Assembly: GCF_000003605.2 (NCBI RefSeq)
Contig: NW_003138326.1
Span: 70,729-107,450 of the forward strand
Length of the DNA stretch: 36,722 nt
From: Saccoglossus kowalevskii
Lineage: Eukaryota > Hemichordata > Enteropneusta > Harrimaniidae
Direction of reading: 5' to 3'
The notes beneath the pieces are model-generated. The model saw nothing but the letters and a program-made list of their open reading frames with translations, searched no databases and was not told the origin of the DNA. Made by a program: the position numbers and the translations under genes. This document shows positions 20,801 through 32,800 of this stretch, in pieces. Within the stretch, counting starts at the first letter, position 1. Each line of letters opens with the position of its first letter.

Positions 20801-23800
20801 TGCATTGGGGATAAAATATCATTACAGTCAATTTAACAAGTGACTTACTAGATTGGCTGAAAACCTGACCAACTGGCCAACCAGGAAAGGCCTTACTTGG
20901 ATAATGGTTTTGTTGGCGAATCAGATACAAGTTTATATCAGTACTTGGACTCGTTTATTGACATATTGTTATATTTGGTGAAAATATGAACTTAGAACTA
21001 CGTAGCAGTACGTGAAATATGTTAGGTAATCGTGATATTTTATTCACACGACACAAATAAATATTAATTGCCGGTAACTTGCAATAAAATTGTGGATGCA
21101 GTGCTCCCTAAAATAGTAGCACTAAATACTGTAAATGCATTAATTATTCACTGGGTTTTAATTACACTAGCTTCATTCAGACTGCTTTACAGCAAATACC
21201 AAAAAAAGGTGTTAGCAAGAGGGATTATTGTTGTTGCGTTCAGACAAAAACAAGACCATAAATGTAAATGAGCCGAAATCACGATGTGGAAATCACACCC
21301 TTAGGAGATTTATTTCTGCGTTAATTAAATGTACATGCATCAATTTTGTTGTTATAATGTAAGAAAAATAAGGTTTGAAGAAATATTGTGAACAATTTTG
21401 TTGTTATAATGTAAGAAAAATAAGGTTTGAAGAAATATTGTGAACCAATACAATTTTTTTTTCCGTCAGTACTCACCGGTGCCGAAGGTACGATATGATT
21501 CATTCTTTAGAATTTGAAGAATACTGTAGAATACTTCATTTCACTTGGAATTTATTTTTACTATTTTTGCTGAAGGGTTGGTTCAGTGAAAATAAAAACC
21601 AGCGAATATACCTTTTTTATATATTTTACGTTCAATAAATACAAACAAAACACCCAAAATGTCTTTTCAGTGAAAATCAATTCTAGCTAAAATATTGTAT
21701 TTTGCAGTGAATACTAGCAAATAGCAAAATATAGTTTGAATAATTCTCTATTAAAAGAACTATTAAGGTGAAAATGTAACGTGCAAGGAAAAAATTAAAA
21801 ATTTATTCAAAAGACTGGAACTGGCACTGGAATCAATGAATTTGACGGTAAACAGAAGTATATATAAAAAAAATTATTTTTCTTTTTTCTCATTTTTCTT
21901 TTTCATATCTGTTCAGTCATTGAATTCATTGAATCTAGTGCCTATGATTCAATAGACCCAATGGCCATGTCTTGCATTTGTTACCACATTTCATAGTCAG
22001 ACATTAAGAATGCATTATACTCCAATGTAAATCAAGTAGGATATTGTGCCATTGACCTCAGAATGAGGTAGGCCAAGAGGTCATCAGTGAAACAACACTC
22101 CTTTCCAGAGTGCAGTAAAATATAGTTTTTTAGATGGAAACGAGGATTTTTTAAGTTTATATGGAATCTGTTTTTTTTATGAATTCTTGTTAACTTGGAT
22201 GGACATAACTAAACTTGGTACATTCCCAGGATGGGTGGGTCCATAAAGTGAACACAAACTATTTTTGACTTGTGCCAGAGCATTCAAACCAGGTTTTCTA
22301 CTTGGTATGTAAAATTACAAGACCCCAAAAATGCATTTTCTTACAATATATAATTATTTTTATCAGGGGCCGAAAACTGGAAAAAAGAAGCGAAAACGAG
22401 ACCGAATAGAAGATTTAATTGATGCATCATGGGGATACGATGAATCTGATGTTTTTATCGACAACTCCCAAGCTGTAAGTACAAATTCTTTTGCTCCATG
22501 TACATCTAATATATTTACACTGCAAGTATGAGATTTGTAAAAAGTCTCATCATTGCGGTACCAATTGGGGTAACAGTGACTTGATGGTCATTTTGAATTG
22601 GAACTTGGTTTACACACTACATTGAGGTTCATAACTTAACAGGGAATAGTTGTACAAAAGCTGTACTGGTTTGTCTGTGTCAAAGGTGTGTAGCCGTATC
22701 GTTGTACCAACTGATAGAAAAGTAACAATTTAAAGTAAAAATAGAAGAAGGAAATTGAATAAAGGGGGAATTAGTAGAAAAGTGTGAATGTAATCTTGAT
22801 TTGTGTTTGAATGAAATAGAAAAGTATTATGTATCTATGACTACCTGGGGCTAGTTGTGTGCTGTTGGGAGGTTTGACAATTATCCAACTTGATTCTAGA
22901 TTAATCTTGCTTGTATTACATGTGTACTAGTAACACCAACCATGACACCAACCATGACACCAAGCAATGAAAGGCATTAGTGCATATTGTATTAATTCAT
23001 CAGATTTTTTACTGGCATCATGTAGATGCAAGAAATATGATTACCCCTGAAATATGATTGTACCTGAAATATGATTATCCCTGAAATATGATTACCCCTG
23101 AAATACAGTACAGTTCTCGCGGAAGCTTTGGCTTCACTTCAGCTTCACCTTCGCTTCAGCATCGCATCATTATGGCATTGTTATGGCTTCAGCATTGCTT
23201 CAATGTCGCGACATTAAAAAGTTAGGCGGTTATCGCTTCGCTTCATTGTGGCCTCATTATGGCGACAATGTGGCATCAGCATCGCTTCATCAAACAAAGA
23301 AGTACAGAACTCATTTCGCCCAACCTCTCGCCCGCTTCCGCTTTTCAATCGCTCGCTTTTGCGACCGCTTGTTGAATTTCCGCTTTATTTTCGACTGTGC
23401 AAAAATTCGGACTACTAACAATTTTCTAGTTTTCATAGATCACGGTTACTAGTTTAGTTACTAGTTTAGTAACCATGCATAGATATTAAACAACCGTCAA
23501 ATACTTTTTGTTTTAACTATCTATAATTATATGCACGCAATCTGACCCTTTGACCTAGATTTGGCTGGGATTGACTATTTTATTTTGAACAATATTCTGA
23601 CGTGTCGCACTGCTACAAAATATATTTCAACAGAAGTACGACATGGTTGTCCGGGTTTCTTTTCCTGAGTTTACGATTTGTAAAATTATTGTTATTTCCC
23701 CCAAGGAGAACACAAGCCGAAGGACCATGGAGCTAAATAGAAGTCCCACACATGGAGTGAAAGAAAATATTTCTAAGGCTAAAATAAAACCTAATATCTC

Positions 23801-26800
23801 TTTGTGTATTTGTCAATTTTGCATATATTTGTTGTGACAGTATGTTTGTAAATATCTGGAAAAATCTCGTCTTTCGTTAATAATTTCATTTGTTTGAAAT
23901 GTCTACCAACCGTGTCTCAATAATTTGTTTGGAATATCGATCCCCGTTGGTTTCTCCAAACGGTCCCGACGTCCATTATTCAACACAATCAGCATTTATT
24001 TATCGTAATTCATGGGGATCATGTCCCGTAATTTGCGGGCTGTAAAACCAAATAATTAAACATGTACTATTTATTATATATATTGTTTTTACCTTGTGAA
24101 ACTACAACACAGCGTAGAGTTGTCGCGGTGAAACAGTCGCCTTGAAATCGATGGAACTTCAATTATCCATTTCTCGCCTTGAAATAAAATTTAAAAAATT
24201 CTAAGAGCATCGGGGGATATATTATTAACCAGTCTTACCAATCGCTAGCTTTATTTTATTCAAATCCATAAAATTCACGAGTTTTTCGACATTTGTTGAA
24301 AATGTGGGTGTGGTTCTCTCGCAAAGTCCCGTTGATTACTATACGGACAAATATGGTTCTGTGACCCAGGTCGTGCTCCGATCAGGTGACTTTCAGCCAA
24401 TCAATGATGTTGTAACAAAGCATATTTGACGCTAATTGAAGGGTCGTCGTACTGTCCAATCTCCGGCGTCGATTAACTGTGCTGTGACAGGCTTCACAAT
24501 CATTCACTGAAAAACATCGGTATATTTTGACAAACGGCTGGGATTTGACCTCAGTTCAAAAAAAGAAAAACTGGGCTGAGATACAAATCAGTTTTGGAAG
24601 TTGGGAAATAAGGTAAACCAGATTGGGGTCGATGATATTCAGTATCGAATGACTTCCATGTGTATAATGAGTTTCAATTGTTCGACTGGTCACCAAATAT
24701 TTACGGCTAAAACTAAATGAACACTTTTTTTCTGAAGCCCAATAAATTATTTCTGCACGTCAAGTGCTATTCGATTTTTTACCAGGCCTGTGGCTCGTTT
24801 TATTCGAAAATATTTTTTTGTGAGAATACTTTTAAAGTACGTATAGATCAAGGTCATGTCACTGATTGTGACTTAATTTTGAAAATTGGATGTAAAATTT
24901 TACCAGACCGAGGCCACCACAACCATCCAATCATAGTTGGAAATGTACGCACTTGTTTTGGAACTTTGTATCAAAATGGCAGGCGACAACGCCAGGCGGC
25001 GTTCGCGTGTTTTGCATGTATTAGTAGTCCGGGCATGGGATCGGACTTGGCTAAAACTAAACGAAACATAGAAAAATACCACCAAAATGAGGAATCTGAA
25101 TATGTCCTCTTACCAGCAAATAAAATGAACGAAAATAAGGTAATATAACAAGAACAGTTTCATTTCGTATAGCAAATTGTGTTGTATCCGGACGATTGCA
25201 TCGTGTGATTTAAATTTATCACGTTTTTTCTTGCAGTCAATATGACACTCGTCACCTTGCAGATTGCAATGTACTTCACATTGTTTTTGGTACCCAGTAC
25301 TCGCAACATTAAATAATTAAACAAGATATCTTTTTAAAATGTGATTTTATACTCTTGGTCATATTATTTTATTCCCCTTACCGCTTTGAATTTCAAATCG
25401 ATTACATATCGAACTTCTGTACATGTGTTTTTTCTCTACTGCCTTTCCATGTGAAAATAATGAGGTCATACTCATGTCACAATACTTTGAAGCTGATGCC
25501 ATGTTGATGCCATGAGACTGCGAAGCTGAGGCCACGCTGATGCCACAAAATAAGAGAGGCGAACACAGCTTCAATTTTCAATGACGCGAAGCTGATGCCA
25601 CAATGATGCGATGCTGAGGCGACAATGAAGCCATGCGTATGCGACAATGAAGCCACAAAAGCCAAAGCTTCCGCGAGAACTGTACTGTATGGTTACACCT
25701 GCTATAATAATTTTTACATACGTTTATCTCATTAATATTTACCAATTGTTTGTATGTCTATTTTCACCCTCAGTATGATGAACTTGTACCAGCTGAGTTG
25801 ACCACAAAATTTGGAGGTTTTTACATTAATTCCGGTCAACTGGAGTTCAGACCGGTATCCAGTTCTGAGGACAGTGACAATGACTTCCAAGATCCAAACA
25901 AAAAAAAGAAAGCTTTTAAGGTATTGTTTTTTACAAGAATAAATATCATTTGCTATATTCATGATTTGGGGAAAATTCATTTTGCTTCTTCCCTACTTAG
26001 TACCCACAATGCTTTGGTGGTAACCTTGTAAATATTATTGTTCCTCTTTCCTTGGTCTGAAAATTTTATCGAGTCAATTATACTTTTGTGTGTAGCGGGT
26101 TAATAAACTGTTAACACTTATCAATCAGTATTCTTGAAGTTACACAACTTGTGACATGACCCAAAATTGGCATATTTATCTTTAATTTACAGATTTTACT
26201 ATCAGTCATTCATCATATTATAAAATTAAGAAATACAGAAGTTATTTGGGAATTTAACTACTCTTACCGATTTTGAAAGGTTGTTCTCACCACTAAACAA
26301 ACTTTGTACGACTGAGTTATGCAATTCACTCGTATTTGGGACCGAAATTTGTGCCTCATGTATACACTTGTTTCATTGACTGAATAGTACAAAATCGTAC
26401 TTATTAAGACATTCAACATCAATTATTGAAGTATATTATTATTGAGAAACCCCAGTTTAAACAAAGTGTTTTCAGACCAGCAAAAGAAAATGTGCTGTGT
26501 AAATATCAATTCATTTAGATTACCAAATTTTATAGATTGTTTAAAAATACAACAAATGAAAGGTTACTTTATTGCAGAAAAAAAGGAAGAGCAGTGATGG
26601 ACTTGAGAAAGAAAGGAAGAGAAAAAACAAAGACAAAGATCCGTTTAAAAAGCCCAGGAAGCAGTTGATGAAAAATGGGTATGGAGTTTTTATGGAGTGT
26701 CTGTAAACATTAGCTTTGTTTCATCAACACAAATTGTATTAGTCATTCTACCATGCAGCACTCATTGATTCAATGATATTAATGGCATTTGGAGGAGGAA

Positions 26801-29800
26801 GAATTTTTCACTACTACAAAATTTCGTGTTTCTGTCAAAAAATTCAAACAATTTACAGTATCATGAATTAGAAGCAGATCATTTATAACACCACATTTGT
26901 TGTGGGTCCCATGCGATCTGTAATGCATATTACATTTGATGAGATGAAATTTGCAATGGCTCACACTTGAATTTATTGACATGGCATGGCTTCATTTTAC
27001 TGTGCCTGTTTCAAGGGTGCCCTTTTCTCAGCAGACATTGTATGGCATGGCTTCATTTTACTGTGCCTGTTTTAAGGATGCCCTATTCTCGGCATACATT
27101 GTATGGCATGGCTTCATTTTACTGTGCCTGTTTCAAGGGTGCCCTGTTCTCAGCATACATTGTATGGCATGGCTTCATTTTACCGTGCCTGTTTTAAGGG
27201 TGCCCTATTCTCGGCATACATTGTATGGCATGGCTTCATTTTACTGTGCCTGTTTCAAGGGTGCCCTGTTCTCAGCATACATTGTATGGCATGGCTTCAT
27301 TTTACTGTGCCTGTTTTAAGGGTGCCCGATTCTCAGCATACATTGTATGGCATGGCTTCATTTTACTGTGCCTGTTTTAAGGGTGCCCTATTCTCGGCAT
27401 ACATTGTATGGCATGGCTTCATTTTACTGTGCCTGTTTCAAGGGTGCCCTGTTCTCAGCATACATTGTATGGCATGGCTTCATTTTACTGTGCCTGTTTT
27501 AAGGGTGCCCGATTCTCAGCATACATTGTATGGCATGGCTTCATTTTACTGTGCCTGTTTCAAGGGTGCCCTATTCTCAGCAGTTGTGATGCAATTCATT
27601 GGTGTTGTAAACTTGTCTTATCTTTTATAATCAATTACAGAAAATTAAAAAAAAATCATTTTGTGAAAACATTGTAGAATATATTTTAGATGGTACACCG
27701 TACTGCACACTATAATCTTTAAATATGTTTGAACTACAGCACAAGGATTAAAAAGGGCACAACTCCCACTGTTGCCGAGTTACTACAGAAACAACAGTCG
27801 GCTAAAGCCAATAGCAGTGATGGTGATCAAGAACTTAGTGAAGATATGCATAGAAACATCGTCAACAGTATCAACGCTGTTGTGCAAGAAGCCATGGCAG
27901 CGGCCACCACCTCAGAGAATAATACAACTGCAGGGAGTGATAGTGATGGGAACACCAACAGTGAAAATGTTGAGGCTGTTCCAAAACTCCCCTCTGGATT
28001 ATCAAACCAATTAGAAAGCAATATTGATAAGCTGAAATCGGTGAGATGTTTTTTTCTTGCATCTTATTTAGTAACAAGTATAGTAAGTGGTACGTGTTTT
28101 TTGCAAGAGAAGTTGTGTCCATGTCCTATGAACTGCATGTTGCTCTTTATGAAACTAATATCTCACCAACTTTCACACAACTATAGGTGTATCAGCAATC
28201 TATTGATTATTACAAAGTGAAAACAGAGTGGATGACTGTTGTTGAATTTCAACAGAATATTAAGTGATACGTACAGTATGTATGCAATATCAGGTGCAAT
28301 GATACGTGTACATGTCTTATAACTTGTCTATTTCTCTCAACAGGCTGCCATGTCTGCAGATGGGAAGTGCAGGTTTTTCACGCCTGATGTCAACAGAACT
28401 CTATTACAGTATGTTACATTTTAATATTTTTTGAATTACTCACTGCTGTAATGGTTTTCAGGAACAATTACAATCATAGCACATTATTAGGAGTTAGGAG
28501 TTATTTATAATACCGTGGTAAACTTAAATTAAGATGATGTCCTAACTGCAGAACAAGTTTAACATCCATGACACTGAACATTCTCGCGTGTTTTCTTGAT
28601 AGGTTTTATGATCTATTGTTCAGAATTTTGTTATTTCAACCTGGTCTGTATTTTTAACACAGATATATATACATTAGTATTGCTGACAGTTATTGATTAC
28701 TTGCAAGGTTCAGTGTAGTTGACAGTTCGTGTGTCATCACTGCTTAATTTTATCATGCATACTTCATAACGTATGCGATGTCCCAAAGAGTTATCAGATG
28801 GCGTAATGATATTTGTTTTTTTCTCGTTGCAGAATTGAGAGCCAAGCACGGGAGTTATCCTGCGGATCAAGGTCGTCTGTCTATGGTCACCTTGCGTCAC
28901 ATTTACCCTGTTCTAAAGAAACACTTCTGAAACGAGCCAAGAAACTCAGACTGAATGAGCAAGACAGAATATTGAAAGAACCGTTACAGAAACTAAAAGA
29001 AGGTATTTCACTTATTGTCGTTTTTGCGAAAAATTTGTTATTTTCCTTAGACCAATGGGCTTTGTCATATTATTTTGGACTCTTCTATTTTCAAAATAGT
29101 ATTTAAAGTTCTGAGATTTTGGCCTTTTTGTGAGAAACTGGGTTCACTATGTAGGGAAAGCATGAAAAAACATTTTTGCAATCACTTGTATTGACAATAT
29201 CCGCCCCATCTCATTCCTAATTTGGTTCTGTCAATGTTAATAATAGGCTTTTCTCTCTTTAATTATACTGAAAGGTAAAACTGTTAATAAATCTGTTACA
29301 ACTCTGTAGTTCTGTAACATGGAAATAGCAACAATTGCGTGTCTATGAAAACAGGATATATGATATTATTGATATATTTCCAAGGCAACAGCTGTTGTTC
29401 AGACTAATCTCAAATTAAATGTGGTCCAATTGTTTTGACTTCATTGTGATTTGAAATTCAGTGAAACATTCTCTTTAATAATAGCCGCCATTTAGCTGAC
29501 CATTATGAATTCTTGTATAGTTGACCTTGACGTTTTTCAAATGAATGGTCATTGTTATGGTTAGTGTCCGATCTTAATAAATATGAGTAGTGTGTAATGT
29601 GTCAAATGAAATGTCTGAAAATATTTCATATTTCAAATAAAGCAGTTTCAAAAGTCAAAATATCATTTATTGTTGTTATGACGACAGTTCTGGGTAACAA
29701 CCACAATTTTTATGTTGCAGCTGTCTCTGTCTACCTAGAAAATACTGTGTTGATAACCTAAAAATGAGGTGTAAAATTGTTTTCCAATTTTTTCACAATT

Positions 29801-32800
29801 TGAAATTATGGACTCATTAAAAATTTTGGAATGACAAGGGAAACAGTACAGGTTTATGTAACCATATTAGAAGCAATCAAACAGATAAATTGAAATCTCA
29901 TATCAGATAGTACAGTGACCTTTCCATGTTTTTGTTTTTATAGCTGTTGGACAAACAATGCCAGAGCAACTGGACAGATTCCAGGAAGAATGCCAACAAG
30001 CAGCTAAAAATAAGTATGACAAGTAAGTTGACAATGTCCCTAGCAACAACTGTTGTCAAGGCTTGAGATTTTTACTGAGCCCTTCAATCAGATGTAATTT
30101 TTAGTCCCAATTCGGACACAGTTCCAAAACGATGACTTATGTTTTGACCTTCATCTCAGACCTGTCTGGTTCAATCACATTCAAACTTCACAAATACATC
30201 ACATATGTTGGGTGACATATGCATGTCCACTTGTTTTAAAATCAGATTCAAGATGGCCATCTTTGTACTAAAAATGCTTCAAAATCAAGCATTGTGCTGC
30301 CATTCCGGAACTGGTTCACAGTTGTGTGTAGACCAATTTTGTTCAAATTTAGTACATTTATTAGCTCCGCTGTCGACTTTGTCGAGCGGAGCTTATCATA
30401 TGAGTGATTGTCCGTTGGCATCCGTCGTTCGTGTCAATGTTTTACTTTTTCTTGAAAACTACAAGCCTGAATGCTTTAATACTTGGTGTATATGTATCTT
30501 GGGTAGACCTCTCTCAGATTTGTTCATTTCATGATGATATCTTCAATTCTCTAATTTTGGTGAATATTTTTGTCATGTTTGGTAAAAAGTGATATTTTTG
30601 ACTTCTTGTTAAAAACCGCAAGTCCAATTGCTTTGATATTACATATATATGTACTACATGTGGACCTCTCTCAGATTTGTTCATTTTGTAATGATATCTT
30701 TAATTCTCTAATTTTAGTGAATATTTTTTTAATTTTTAGTAAAAAGTGATATTTTCGACTTCTTGTTGAAAACCGCAAGTCTGATTGCTTTTATATTACA
30801 TATATAGGTACTACATGATATCTTCAATTATCTAATTTTGATAATTATTTTTGGTGAAAAGTGATATTTTTGAATCCTGTTGCTTTGATACTATACATAT
30901 TGTTCATTTTCTAATGATGTCTTCTGTTCTTTAATTGCGATGTGCATTGCTAACAGCAGAGCTATCTCAGCCGACTGGCTGCTTGTTGGACATTATGATG
31001 TCTTGATTCACATCATTTTGTTTTTTTCTGTTTGAATTGCCAATTAACTAATCAGAATACTCAATGGAACCAACTTGTTAAAATTACCACAGCTCATTTG
31101 AATATGTCAATTACAGTTCAGCAACTTCATTGCAAACAAGACATGGAAGAGATTTGCCACGGAAAACCTGAGTTAGACTCTAATTTATGTGTCAGGAAAG
31201 ATCAAAATTTTAGAAAAAATAATACTTAAATTAGAGATTTATAAATAATTATAAATAATTCAATACATGTATTGAAAATATAATACATATATTATCAACA
31301 CATCTATTCAATACAGCAAACGACTTATCAGGCCTAAAATAAATTAATAAATAATCAGCAGAGATCAAGTAAATAGACTGAACACTGAAAACCTTTAGAG
31401 AGGCGTGATTTTCCATGTTGACAACTTATCGCTGTTTGAAGGCCTTCTATAAGCATCCTGCTATTTTGTTTCTTCTTGTCATAATACATAATGCTGATTG
31501 ATGAGCTTGTTTTTTACCTTCTTTTTGCTGTGAAATGCAGGAAAGTGTGTAATTTTGTTTGATTTTTAATTTGCGATGCAACTGTGTATAACACAACTTT
31601 TACTCTGAAAAATTTACCATTATTTTGTTTTCCAAAAACTTGACTGTTTTTTTTAATGAGAGATTATAGCCCAAAATATGTGAACATTCGTGTCCAGGGA
31701 CAGGATTCTATTTCTGTAGTGTTAGGATGCTTCTGCATCCTACATAAACAAAGAAAGTGTTTGAATGTGATGTCAATAACCTGGAATGAGTCAATGTTAG
31801 GTTACACCTGGAATGAGTCAATGTTAGTTTACACCTGGAATGAGTCAATGTTGGGTTACACCTGGAATGAGTCAATGTTGGGTTACACCTGGAATGAGTC
31901 AATGTTGGGTTACACCTGGAATGAGTCAATGTTGGGTTACACCTGGAATGAGTCAATGTTGGGTTACACCTGGAATGAGTCAAAGCTGGGTTACACCTGG
32001 AATGAGTCAATGCTGGGTTACACCTGGAATGAGTCAATGTTGGGTTACACCTGGAATGAGTCAATGTTGGGTTACACCTGGAATGAGTCAATGTTGGGTT
32101 ACACCTTACAAGTGATGATACAGCTTTTTAAGGAATAGCAGTGCTAGATTTGTGAGACTGATTACTATTCAATGCATTCTCAGAATAATGGAAGATAAAA
32201 TGAGAGAAGATAGGCTGACAAGTGATGAAGATGAAGACAAAGGAGGAAAGAGAAGCATAGCACCCAGAAAGAAATTCCACTGGACAGATAAAATCAGGCC
32301 AGTATTATTTGTCTACGCAAACTGCCATGTGACACATGGTTTTTGTGCAGTGCAGTGTTTAGTTGTTTTGATTGGTCTGCACTTGCACCAATCGGAGAAT
32401 CGGATTTGAGACATATAAATTGTATGCTATATCACACCACTGTGTTTGGTTTTATCGATCTGCACTCTTCATTGTGAGTTGTGGTCATCACATGATTGGG
32501 AGAATCCTACAGGGTGGTGTGCGACACTTTAGACGGCTTTCTTTCCCTGTTTGTTGTGATTTGTGGTATATACATACAAAATAATTTAAGTGTTTGATGC
32601 TTTGATTCAATGTACAAAATACACTACCATCTGTTACTGTTTATTGCCTTGATAGTATTGAAGTGGCAGTTACCAACAATTCACATTGTCTGTGTAAGAT
32701 TTTCTCCAATAATCTTGATATGAACTTCAATCTTGGCAATTTGTGTTATTCTCGCATTATTCAATGATATGTAATGAACATTTTAATCCAATCCAATTAT

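Larger units (their letters stand above)
17951..22366 (+). other. Ubinuclein intron 2 (4.4 kb)
   Basis: The largest intron. It holds a 145-bp tandem duplication (18480-18830), a 43-bp minisatellite of about 1 kb (19205-20240), a 52-bp perfect duplication (21341-21444) and an inverted MITE copy (21524-21707). A further scrap of MITE end lies near 21127. No coding gene is recognised. Confidence 0.85.
22475..25773 (+). other. Ubinuclein intron 3 (3.3 kb)
   Basis: Most of it is one transposon-like element (23106-25687) inserted into a small array of about 19-bp repeats (23035-23105). Outside the element, nothing coding is recognised. Confidence 0.85.
30023..32183 (+). other. Ubinuclein intron 9 (2.2 kb)
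   Basis: It holds a hairpin-headed repeat (30361-30945), a short AT-rich tract with TA-rich palindromes near 31240-31310, and a 27-bp minisatellite (31780-32106) only about 80 bp before the next exon. Confidence 0.85.

Noticed and set aside
23183-23452. 89-codon open frame at the left arm of the transposon-like element
   Set aside because: Mostly formed by the arm's GCTTCA-type repeats; no transposase motif.
26951-27677. Open frames of 89-175 codons rich in Phe, Trp and Cys
   Set aside because: They are readings of the 61-bp intronic minisatellite.
27827-28122. Minus-strand open frames over ubinuclein exon 6
   Set aside because: Shadows of the + strand exon, with no family match.
31656-32138. 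160-codon frame of WNESMLGYT repeats and its antisense counterpart
   Set aside because: 27-bp minisatellite in ubinuclein intron 9; all frames are open by arithmetic.
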